Origin: Ignavibacteria bacterium UBA7675
GTDB lineage: Bacteria; Bacteroidota; Ignavibacteria; Kapaibacteriales; UB7675
Assembly: GCA_002483085.1 (NCBI GenBank)
Contig: DLHF01000007.1
Location: 1 to 38,722, forward strand
Direction of reading: 5' to 3'
Length of the DNA: 38,722 bases
A model generated the notes under the pieces. It was not told the DNA's origin. It saw only the letters and a program-made list of their open reading frames with translations, and ran no database searches. Below are positions 7,388 through 14,921 of this stretch, in pieces; within the stretch, counting starts at the first letter, position 1, and every line of letters starts with the position of its first letter. The position numbers were made by a program, and so were the translations under genes.

Positions 7388-8641
7388 ATGACGAGATCAT
7401 CGCAATTACTTGTGCTCTTCTGCCTCCTGTGCTCCCTTGCTCTCTGGTCGTGCGGCGACTATGGTGTACGCCCGGAATTAAAAGACAACAGAAACATACT
7501 AACGCCGGAGAATATCCAGTTGCTCCAAGGCATAGACTGGCAACTCATCTCCTTTGAGCTCGCGGGCGGGGAAATCACCCCGATTCCAGCCAACCAACTG
7601 TTTACTTTGTCGTTCCGGGAAGCAGAAGCCGTGGGCCATGCAGATCTAAACTGGTATTCTGTTGCCTATAAAAAGGACTCAACGGGCCAGGTCAGGTTTC
7701 CCACCATCAATATAAGCGACATCGCCACATCGCCGATCAGCATGGACAATCGCTATTTTGATGCTCTACGCGACGCCAATTCCTACACAGCATCGGACTC
7801 CGTTCTCAGAATTTTTTACGAAGGGAATCGTAAAGTCATGAATTTCAAGAGACGCCCCTTCACATCACTTATGTCGTTTGCGGCGCTTCAGAACAACCAG
7901 TGGCGTTTGCGTTCTTTCGAGGAATTAGGCATGTGGATTGGGGATACTACAACAACTGTTCAGATACCCAACGACCAAATATTTACACTATTTATGCAGG
8001 ATTCGATGCGGTTTGCGGGTCGCGCCGATTGCAATCGCTACATAGGCACCACAGACGTAACAGCACCTGCGTGCAATGCTATTTTTCGGGTTCCCTTACT
8101 GCGCTTACTCCCTGAAGGACCTGTTTGCGGCTCTGGAAGTATGTACAACGACTATATAAAAGCGATCGGTTCCGTTCTCCATTACGATGTAACTGATACC
8201 TCGCTGCACATGTACTACGACGGGGGCAAAAGGGTTATGAATTTTACCCGCGACACCAATTCGTACCCCGGAGATCGGACTATAGAGTCGTTGGCGGGAA
8301 CATCGTGGAAACTAACAGCCATGTTCAACTACGGCACACCGCTGCCCTATTCTCACCAGCAACCATATACATTGAATATAACTGCGGACAGCCTGTATGG
8401 TCAGGCTAATTGTAAAAGCTATGCCTTGTGGTATAAGCTTTATCCCGCGGGCATTTTCACAGTGGAGCCAGTACGATTAGTAAAAGGAATATGCGGCAAC
8501 GACAAAGAGTCCCAAGTTTTTTTTGTCAGATTTATAAGCGCTATCAGCACAGTGCAGAGGTATGAATTTACCGACGACAACACATTGGTAATGTACAGCA
8601 TAGAGGAAGGTGGCTATAGGCTCCTTTTTGTTCGGCAGTAG
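7388..8641 (+). CDS. lipoprotein with three META-like domains
   Basis: This is a 417-residue protein. ATG 7388 is chosen over the frame start at 7358 because GGAGG lies five bases upstream and it opens a lipoprotein signal (MTRSSQLLVLFCLLCSLALWSC, lipid-bearing Cys at 22). The mature part has three META/HslJ-like repeats, each beginning with a Trp-Leu/Lys strand and ending in a strand before a YDGGKRVMNF-type segment. They lie roughly at 40-150 (degenerate), 155-285 (NNQWRLRSFEELG ... FAGRADCNRYIG) and 295-417 (GTSWKLTAMFNYG ... YGQANCKSYALWY). META domains occur in heat-shock and envelope lipoproteins such as HslJ and are thought to be structural or protective. It is third in a unit with the ECF sigma and anti-sigma, so it may be a regulon output or a sensor partner. 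Confidence 0.8.
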   Translation: MTRSSQLLVLFCLLCSLALWSCGDYGVRPELKDNRNILTPENIQLLQGIDWQLISFELAGGEITPIPANQLFTLSFREAEAVGHADLNWYSVAYKKDSTGQVRFPTINISDIATSPISMDNRYFDALRDANSYTASDSVLRIFYEGNRKVMNFKRRPFTSLMSFAALQNNQWRLRSFEELGMWIGDTTTTVQIPNDQIFTLFMQDSMRFAGRADCNRYIGTTDVTAPACNAIFRVPLLRLLPEGPVCGSGSMYNDYIKAIGSVLHYDVTDTSLHMYYDGGKRVMNFTRDTNSYPGDRTIESLAGTSWKLTAMFNYGTPLPYSHQQPYTLNITADSLYGQANCKSYALWYKLYPAGIFTVEPVRLVKGICGNDKESQVFFVRFISAISTVQRYEFTDDNTLVMYSIEEGGYRLLFVRQ

Positions 8642-8665
8642 CTTTCCCTACGATTAAATAGCACC

Positions 8666-8705
8666 AAAAGCACAACGGCGACCCGAAGATCGCCGTTGTG
8701 CTTTT
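8666..8705. terminator. bidirectional terminator
   Basis: AAAAGCACAACGGCGA (8666-8681) and TCGCCGTTGTGCTTTT (8690-8705) form a perfect 16-bp stem with an 8-base loop and A/T tails at both sides. It lies between the convergent META lipoprotein (+) and SppA (-) genes. Confidence 0.92.
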
Positions 8706-8725
8706 CCCTACTATGCTTGCTGTCC

Positions 8726-10675
8726 CTATCGGGCTTCTATAAGATTGGGCAGTGCCATGAGCGTGCGCTCCTGCATAGCCATTTCGTTGAGCTGGAGCAT
8801 ATACCGCACTTGCGATTTCATCGGGGCAGGTACGAGATTCCACATCGGCATTTGCTCGATGCCGGGCTGTAGAGTTTTTTGTACACTGCTGCTCAGTGAA
8901 GCATCTTCGTCATCGTCGTCAAACATCGAAAAGAACACGTCCACAGGATTGCGCGGCTCTGGATAAATGCGAATAGCGACCTTTGTATCCGGCGACACAC
9001 CAATACGCTTTTTGGCGATATTGATACTTTCCTGCAAACCGCCGAGCACATCCACCAACCCCACATCCTTTGCTTCTTTACCAGTCCACACGCGGCCTTT
9101 GGCCACTTCGCGCGTCTGCTCAAATGTCTTCCCACGGCTTTCGGCCACACGCGCCACGAAGCGGTGATAAATCTTTTCCGACAAGCTGTACAGCTTCGCT
9201 TTTTCGGTTGCACTGAACGGCAGCATCGGATTCAGAAATGCCGCTGATTCGGATGTTTTGATTGTATCAACCGATATACCGAGTTTGTCCAATGCACCTG
9301 TGAGATTGGGAATCATCAGGATGACACCAATCGACCCAGTAATAGTCTGCGGATGCGCGATAATCGTATCGCACGCCATCGCCATATAGTACCCGCCGGA
9401 GGCAGCCACATCGCTCATAGAAGCGTACACTGGCTTGACCTTACGCGCTTCGCGAATCTCCGACCAGATAGCATCCGAGGCAATCACGGAACCACCCGGG
9501 CTGTCGATGCGAAGAATAATCGCTTTTACTTTTTCATTGTCGCGAGCCTTCCGCAGTTCGCCGATAAAGCTCTCTGAAGCAATTTGATTTTCGCTGCCAA
9601 ATGCACTGTTCGCTGTTTTGCCAGAAACAATATTGCCCGAACCAAACACAATCGCGATCTGCTTATCTTCGTCGACCTTATCGCTACTGGCGAACGTCGA
9701 ACTATTGATATATTCTTTCAGCGAAACGAGGCGTAGTTTTTCAACCGAATCCTTCTTTGAGTGCACATTCACCTTCTCGCGAATCCATTCTTTAGCTTCC
9801 ATGTGCGACTTAATACCATCAATAAAATCCAAGGCAAGCAGTGTGTCGGCAGTGTACACTCCGCGATTCATAGCACTGCGAATCATTTCTACATTGAGGC
9901 CACGACTCTGAGCGATACTTTCTGTGAGCACTGTATAGCGCTGAGCCAGGATAGATTCAAGCTCGCGCCGAGCGGGTTCGCTAAACCCGGTACGGCTAAA
10001 CGACTCACCTGCGGATTTGTATTCTTCAAACTGTTGTACGTAGAAATCGATACCAATTTTGTTGAGTGCGTCTTTGAAAAAAGGAGCAACCACAGCATAG
10101 CCATTCATTTCGAGAAGACCTTCTGTAGGCATAAAAATACTATCGGCTACCGAAGCGAGGTAGTAGGAAGATTCGTCGCCGGTTTCGAGAAACGCATAGA
10201 TAAATTTGCCCGATTTCTTAAAGTCAACAAGTGCATCACGCAGCTCTGCCGATTTGGCAAAGCCCGCATTCAGACCGCCCTCAAAATACACACCAACGAT
10301 ATTGCCATCGTCTTTGGCGCGCCTGATCGCCGTAAGCGTGTTCATCAGGTTTACAGGCACAGGACTCGAAGAAAAGAGAGAAAACCCCGATGTCCGCTCT
10401 ATCTCTTCCAGCATCCCGGATGCCTTCAGGTACAGCACTGATTGTGTCTTTACCTTCACAGGTTCATTCTCAAAGGAAGAGCCAACGGCAGAGCCGATGA
10501 CCATAAACACAACAACAATACCCACAATGAAAAGCCCGAGAACACCACCGATAATAACAACAGGTATCCACCATCTACTGCGGCGCTCCGGGGGGCGCTG
10601 GTAATAATATGGCGGAGGAGGCGGATAGGGGGGAGGCTGTCCACCTGATGGATAGGGAGGAATGGGTTCCGACAT
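8726..10675 (-). CDS. sppA: signal peptide peptidase SppA (67K type)
   Basis: This is a 649-residue protein with AAGAGG before the ATG. Residues 1-35 are a Pro/Tyr-rich cytoplasmic tail (PPYPSGGQPPPYPPP). Residues 36-63 are one membrane segment, followed by two tandem peptidase-S49 halves. The N-terminal half has QFEEYKSAGESF with the presumed general-base Lys at 220. The C-terminal half has ILRIDSPGGSVIASD and SDVAASGGYYMAMACD with the nucleophile Ser at 426, matching the Lys/Ser dyad split over the two halves in E. coli SppA. SppA degrades cleaved signal peptides in the inner membrane. The Pro/Tyr tail and about 80 extra C-terminal residues with a DDDDED acidic stretch are additions to the usual form. 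It appears monocistronic. Confidence 0.95.
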   Translation of the reverse strand: MSEPIPPYPSGGQPPPYPPPPPYYYQRPPERRSRWWIPVVIIGGVLGLFIVGIVVVFMVIGSAVGSSFENEPVKVKTQSVLYLKASGMLEEIERTSGFSLFSSSPVPVNLMNTLTAIRRAKDDGNIVGVYFEGGLNAGFAKSAELRDALVDFKKSGKFIYAFLETGDESSYYLASVADSIFMPTEGLLEMNGYAVVAPFFKDALNKIGIDFYVQQFEEYKSAGESFSRTGFSEPARRELESILAQRYTVLTESIAQSRGLNVEMIRSAMNRGVYTADTLLALDFIDGIKSHMEAKEWIREKVNVHSKKDSVEKLRLVSLKEYINSSTFASSDKVDEDKQIAIVFGSGNIVSGKTANSAFGSENQIASESFIGELRKARDNEKVKAIILRIDSPGGSVIASDAIWSEIREARKVKPVYASMSDVAASGGYYMAMACDTIIAHPQTITGSIGVILMIPNLTGALDKLGISVDTIKTSESAAFLNPMLPFSATEKAKLYSLSEKIYHRFVARVAESRGKTFEQTREVAKGRVWTGKEAKDVGLVDVLGGLQESINIAKKRIGVSPDTKVAIRIYPEPRNPVDVFFSMFDDDDEDASLSSSVQKTLQPGIEQMPMWNLVPAPMKSQVRYMLQLNEMAMQERTLMALPNLIEAR

Positions 10676-10949
10676 GATAATCCTCTTAATTCGTAATGAG
10701 ACAACATAATTTCTAATTCATTGCCCGCCAGATACACGGCACGGACACAATGCAGCATAAAACAATGGCAGCGGACATCTACTCTCCACGCCCAACTACC
10801 GGCGAAGTCTAACGCAACTTCATACGTAAAGTTACGTCCTGCACACCGTCCGAACAACCGACTTCTCCTAAACTTTTGTAGATTTATACTTTCGGAAGAA
10901 GTTGTTCGTCTGCTCCCGCTGTTGCATTTTCCGGGGAAACTACTTCTGC

Positions 10950-11282
10950 ATGTTTGCTTCTTTGCGATATATCTCGGCCTCTCTGCTTCTGGCGCTGTAT
11001 CTGCCAATTGCGATTGCCCTGCCCTTCTTCCACAACCATATAACGGATGTGGCGTTTGGCGGCGTGCTCTCGTATTCCGGGCAGCATACAACAGATGGCG
11101 GGCATAACCACGAGAGTGAATGCTCGGCCTGTAAGTTCGCATCGTCGCACTGGCTGCAAACAGAAGTTGTACACAGCATACTTGCCCAAAGCTTCTCTTT
11201 CTCTATTCTCGCCTCTCCACAGTGCCCCCTCCCCACTCTTTGGGGATTGCCCTCCACACGGGCTCCTCCTGCTTTTTCCTGA
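10950..11282 (+). CDS. small His/Cys-rich exported protein (DUF2946-like), probable metal-locus accessory
   Basis: This is a 110-residue protein. ATG 10950 follows GGGGAAA and opens a signal/membrane segment (MFASLRYISASLLLALYLPIAIALPF). Then come His residues (FFHNHITD, GQHTTDGGHNHE) and a CSAC motif at 58-61, a hydrophobic stretch (HSILAQSFSFSILASPQC) and the end STRAPPAFS. A short exported protein with His clusters, CxxC and a terminal RAPP motif resembles DUF2946-type proteins found beside copper or zinc TonB receptors. It is the first of three plus-strand genes leading to a ZnuD-like receptor. I infer metal binding or sensing in the periplasm; the metal is not determined. The frame continues upstream of 10950 without a signal peptide, so the inner start is preferred. 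Confidence 0.65.
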   Translation: MFASLRYISASLLLALYLPIAIALPFFHNHITDVAFGGVLSYSGQHTTDGGHNHESECSACKFASSHWLQTEVVHSILAQSFSFSILASPQCPLPTLWGLPSTRAPPAFS

Positions 11283-11390
11283 TATCCTTTTCGCTTCTCT
11301 GCTCAGTCTTCCGCTGCTAAAACGCCGCTCCGCTCTGCGTGTGCGGCTGTAATGGGCGTGCATAACCTGTGGCCTTCACGCTGCGGTATA

Positions 11391-11437
11391 TGCGACCGGT
11401 GACGGAGACTATGGATAGCACTTCACGCCCGTGCCAC
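11391..11437 (-). repeat. dispersed intergenic repeat, short copy H
   Basis: TGCGACCGGTGAC at 11391-11403 and GCCCGTGCCAC ending at 11437 are the reverse complements of the family's core (GTCGCCGGTCGCA) and its left edge (GTGGCACGGGC), in the expected order. It lies between the small His/Cys protein and the lipoprotein gene. Confidence 0.6.
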
Positions 11438-11512
11438 AACTGTGTGCCCGGCTGCGGATGTGATTGCTATGCTTTACTCGTACTTCTCTACAACTTACTA
11501 TCAGGAAACCTC

Positions 11513-12334
11513 ATGAATACTTTCCGTATATCATTGGCGCTGCTGTGCGCTGTGCTTGCCGCTGCATTTGTATCTTGTAGCGACAATCCCGCCGATACTC
11601 CTTCCGGCGATCATATTGAAGCATTTGGCCTTGTGATTTACAATAGTGGCGAAGAAATTGTGCGCTATCAAAACGGCGTAGTTACCGGAGAAATCGAAGT
11701 AGCTGCGGGCGAGGATACGCCTCTTCTCTCCGTGCGCTTTCTCGATGAAAATGGTGCTATTATCGGCACCGATAAAGTAAGCGGCAGCGAGCACTCGCTG
11801 AAGTGGGCCGTGGGCAATACCGATGTCGCCGAAGTAGAGCACCACGACGACGACGGCAAATGGAACTTACACATTTCCGGAAAACAGGAAGGTGAGACCA
11901 CGCTAAAAATTATACTGAATCACAATGATCATGCAGACTTCACCTCGAAGGAAATTCCAGTTCACGTCCAGGCAGGTGTTACCGGACTCAAGTTGCTGCT
12001 CAATGGTGTGCAAATCCTTACTGCTGATACAGAGGCAGCGAGCGGAACGCTGTCGATGGTCAGTGGAACAGCGGGCACTATTGAATTGCGCTTCACCGAC
12101 GGCGATGGGAATACGAAAATTTTGGAGGAAGAACATCTTATAGAAATCGCGGCGGACGATGTATCCTTTGTCGATATCACAGCCGGACAGACCAATGGTA
12201 CATTCTTGTTTACACCTAAAAAAGCAGGTAGCACATCATTCCGCGTGTACCTGAAGCGCGAGGACGAACACCAGCACGGCGAACCCGGCGTGCTGTACAC
12301 ATCTGCTGCCATTGTATTGTCTATCGAAGAATAA
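11513..12334 (+). CDS. His-rich lipoprotein, probable metal-binding partner of the adjacent TonB receptor
   Basis: This is a 273-residue protein. ATG 11513 follows AGGAAA and opens a lipoprotein signal (MNTFRISLALLCAVLAAAFVSC, Cys 22); the frame upstream is non-coding and holds a repeat copy. The mature protein has two similar beta-sandwich-like halves, each with a GxIELxxGE-type strand and a later D/H-rich strand. They contain VEHHDDDGKWNLHISGK, LNHNDHADF and, near the end, REDEHQHGEPG. His/Asp clusters like these suggest binding of a soft divalent metal such as zinc or copper. It lies between the His/Cys-rich small protein and a ZnuD-like receptor. The two may act together at the outer membrane, with the lipoprotein delivering metal to the receptor. 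This pairing is inferred from order alone. Confidence 0.75.
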   Translation: MNTFRISLALLCAVLAAAFVSCSDNPADTPSGDHIEAFGLVIYNSGEEIVRYQNGVVTGEIEVAAGEDTPLLSVRFLDENGAIIGTDKVSGSEHSLKWAVGNTDVAEVEHHDDDGKWNLHISGKQEGETTLKIILNHNDHADFTSKEIPVHVQAGVTGLKLLLNGVQILTADTEAASGTLSMVSGTAGTIELRFTDGDGNTKILEEEHLIEIAADDVSFVDITAGQTNGTFLFTPKKAGSTSFRVYLKREDEHQHGEPGVLYTSAAIVLSIEE

Positions 12335-12346
12335 TTCACAATCTAT

Positions 12347-12374
12347 GGCCTCTTCCCGACTATGGGAAGAGGCC
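12347..12374 (+). terminator. hairpin between lipoprotein and TonB-receptor genes (attenuator or terminator)
   Basis: GGCCTCTTCCC (12347-12357) and GGGAAGAGGCC (12364-12374) form a perfect 11-bp stem with a 6-base loop. The tail is only weakly U-rich (TATTAT), and the next start codon is 17 bases downstream. It may reduce readthrough into the receptor gene or act on its translation. Confidence 0.55.
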
Positions 12375-12390
12375 TATTATACTGCGCTAT

Positions 12391-14586
12391 ATGATGCTAG
12401 CTTTTCTCCTCTGCGCGCTGGTGAGCACAACACCAGCCGAACACCCCGTACCCGCACCGCCGCAAACGGCAGTGCTTCAGGGACGCGTGGTCGACGCGGC
12501 AACACACGCGCCGGTAGCTTGGTCGCATATTGCGCTCCCGGAACTGCACAAGGCCGGTATGGCCGATAGCACAGGAAGATTTACAATTACACGCCTGCCC
12601 GCTGGAAAGGCCATAGTTCACGCGTCGCGCGTAGGCTACAGTGGGGCATCAGCAACAGTGATGCTTAGCGACAACGATACTGCGCGCGTAGTAATAGAAC
12701 TCACAGAAGAAATAAATAGCACCCGGGAAATTATTGTAGAAGGCAGCCACGACCGAGGTGATAAGCCCGTGGTAGAACTGTCGGGAAGCGCTCTGCGCGA
12801 ACGACTGGGGGGGACGATTGCAGAAACAATGGCAAAGGAACCGGGATTAGACCAGCGCACGATGGGAGCAGCACCCGCGCGCCCTGTGATGCGCGGACTG
12901 GGCGGCGACAGGCTCCTGCTTCTCGAAGATGGAGAGCGCACCGGCGACCTATCGGCGACCTCTGCCGACCACGCTGTGGTGCTCGATCCGCTTACTGCCC
13001 AGAGCATCGAGATCATACGCGGGCCGGGCGCGCTGCTCTACGGCTCCAACACTCTTGGCGGTGTTATCAATGTAGAGCGCGACTACATTCCCACGCTGAT
13101 TACCGACCACATACACGGCTCGGCAACGGCGCAATTAGAAAGTGTGAACGGCGGCTATGCGAGCTCGGCAGACTTGTCGATGCCCATAGGCGCAATTGCC
13201 CTGCGAACAGATGGCGGTTTCCGCCAGGGGTTTGATATCTCTACCCCGGTAGGGAACCTACGCAATACCAGCATTCGCACAGCTAATGGCTCGGTAGGCG
13301 CCAGCTATGTGCAGTCGTGGGGTTTCCTGGGAGCAGCCGGAGGGTACTACGAAACGCGATATGGCATTCCCGGTGGTTTTGTCGGCGCTCATCCCAACGG
13401 CGTTTCCATTGAGCTCAATCGGTGGCACACGGAGGCACGCGCTGATGTCCACGCGCATATCGGCCCGGTTGAGCGCATCGAGTTCCATAGCACGTTCTCG
13501 CGCTATTATCACGCAGAGTATGAATCCAACGGCTCGCTTGGAATGGATTTTGGCGTGCTGTCCTACAACGCATCGGCAATTGCTCATACTGGCCCCCTCG
13601 GTGTGCTGCACTCCGGCTCCTTTGGCGCATGGGGCGAATACCGCGACTACGCTACTGGCGGACTTTCATTTACCCCGCATACACAGGAGTATTCGGCTGC
13701 CGTCTTCGGCTATCAGCGCGCAGACTTCGGCGCTTTATCTGTACAGGCAGCTCTGCGCTTCGACGTAAAAAGTGTGCGGCCAGAGGAAAAAATATCGAGT
13801 AAGATCGGTGCTATCAGCCGCCGCGATTTCGCCGATGTATCGGGTTCGGCGGCTGTAACTTACGCTGTGGATTCCGCGCTGTCGCTCCGGTTCACGCTGA
13901 TGCGCACGTTCCGCGCTCCGGGCGTGGAAGAGTTGTACACAGAAGGCCCGCACTTGGCAGCCTATACCTACGACATCGGCAACCCCGGCATAGGCAAAGA
14001 AAACGCTATCGGCATGGAGCTATCAGCGCAGTACACTGGCGACCGCACATCGATGTCGCTGGCGCTGTTTCGCAATTATTTTTCGAGCTATATTTACCCG
14101 CGAAATACTGGCGATACCAACTACCGCGTGCTCCTGCCTGTGTACCAGTTTACTGGCGAACAGGCGCAGATGCTCGGTGGTGAATGCACTGGCGAGTGGC
14201 GTATGAGCGACGCTTTTACAGCGGGCTTTACGGCGAGCTATGTGTACGGCCAGCTCGTCCGAACCACAACCCCGCTGCCAATGATGCCCCCCCTGCAAGG
14301 CTCGCTACGGCTGCGGTATTCCACAGGGAAATTTTCCGCGCTTGCCTCGCTTCACGCAGCTTCCAGCCAACATCGCACTGGCGACTTTGAAGAGCCAACT
14401 GCGGGCTATGCAGTCGTAAGCCTTCTGGCCGATTACTCGTTTGCCACAGAGGTGCTCCTGCATACCTTTACTTTGTCGGTCGACAACATCGCCAATACCG
14501 AATACCGCAGGCATCTCTCGCGCGTGAAGTCGATCATGCCGGAGCCGGGGCGCAATATCCGCGTGCTGTACAGATTGTATTTCTAA
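12391..14586 (+). CDS. TonB-dependent outer-membrane receptor, ZnuD-like
   Basis: This is a 731-residue protein with signal peptide MMLAFLLCALVSTTPA. Residues 28-110 are a carboxypeptidase-regulatory-like beta domain (LQGRVVDAATHAPVAWSHIALPE), common in Bacteroidota receptors. The plug at about 130-235 includes PARPVMRGLGGDRLLLLEDG, DHAVVLDPLTAQSIEIIRGPGALLYGSNTLGGVINV, which matches the plug of ZnuD-type zinc receptors closely. The rest is a 22-strand-type barrel ending NIRVLYRLYF with the terminal aromatic. It imports a chelated metal, powered by TonB-ExbBD, across the outer membrane. Upstream His-rich proteins support zinc or another divalent metal. A run of seven G at 12807-12813 lies inside the coding region. 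No Fur/Zur box could be assigned. Confidence 0.88.
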   Translation: MMLAFLLCALVSTTPAEHPVPAPPQTAVLQGRVVDAATHAPVAWSHIALPELHKAGMADSTGRFTITRLPAGKAIVHASRVGYSGASATVMLSDNDTARVVIELTEEINSTREIIVEGSHDRGDKPVVELSGSALRERLGGTIAETMAKEPGLDQRTMGAAPARPVMRGLGGDRLLLLEDGERTGDLSATSADHAVVLDPLTAQSIEIIRGPGALLYGSNTLGGVINVERDYIPTLITDHIHGSATAQLESVNGGYASSADLSMPIGAIALRTDGGFRQGFDISTPVGNLRNTSIRTANGSVGASYVQSWGFLGAAGGYYETRYGIPGGFVGAHPNGVSIELNRWHTEARADVHAHIGPVERIEFHSTFSRYYHAEYESNGSLGMDFGVLSYNASAIAHTGPLGVLHSGSFGAWGEYRDYATGGLSFTPHTQEYSAAVFGYQRADFGALSVQAALRFDVKSVRPEEKISSKIGAISRRDFADVSGSAAVTYAVDSALSLRFTLMRTFRAPGVEELYTEGPHLAAYTYDIGNPGIGKENAIGMELSAQYTGDRTSMSLALFRNYFSSYIYPRNTGDTNYRVLLPVYQFTGEQAQMLGGECTGEWRMSDAFTAGFTASYVYGQLVRTTTPLPMMPPLQGSLRLRYSTGKFSALASLHAASSQHRTGDFEEPTAGYAVVSLLADYSFATEVLLHTFTLSVDNIANTEYRRHLSRVKSIMPEPGRNIRVLYRLYF

Positions 14587-14630
14587 CAACATCACCTTCG
14601 GTCCGGCAGTTGAATTACATTGATGAGACG

Positions 14631-14793
14631 GTGCGCTTCTGTCTCCGCACTACCGTTCTGCCTCTGCACCGCGCAGCACTCCCGCTGCGTGGCTGTACAG
14701 CCTGCTATCGCGGGTATGGTCGGCCTTACCACTAGCCGGAGGTGCGACCGGCGACAGCGAACCCGGCGGGCGACGCAAAGACGCCCGTGCCAC
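14631..14793 (-). repeat. dispersed intergenic repeat, full copy C
   Basis: This is a full-length copy in reverse orientation, about 96% identical by eye (roughly six differences) to copy D at 16645-16805. Read on the minus strand it starts GTGGCACGGGCGTC, passes GCTGTCGCCGGTCGCA and ends GACAGAAGCGCAC. It occupies most of the gap between the TonB receptor and the T9SS cargo gene. With copy D it forms a direct repeat around that cargo gene. Confidence 0.85.
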
Positions 14794-14852
14794 ACGCATG
14801 TCCTTGCAGTAGCACTTATCAGCTCTACCGAAAAATTATACCCCAAAACGCA

Positions 14853-14881
14853 TTGACTCCAAAGCTTCTTTGCAGTATATT
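14853..14881 (+). promoter_or_regulatory. sigma70-type promoter for the T9SS cargo gene
   Basis: TTGACT (14853-14858) and TATATT (14876-14881) are separated by 17 bases, about 40 bases upstream of the ATG at 14922. The match to the -35/-10 consensus is the best I saw in the window. Confidence 0.6.
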
Positions 14882-14921
14882 GAACGCTTCACAATTGCTT
14901 TAACCACAAATACCACGAGCT

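Noticed and set aside
9761..10441. A 226-residue plus-strand frame opposite sppA
   Set aside because: It lies entirely antisense to the well-supported sppA coding region, with Cys/His/Phe-rich composition typical of an antisense shadow frame.
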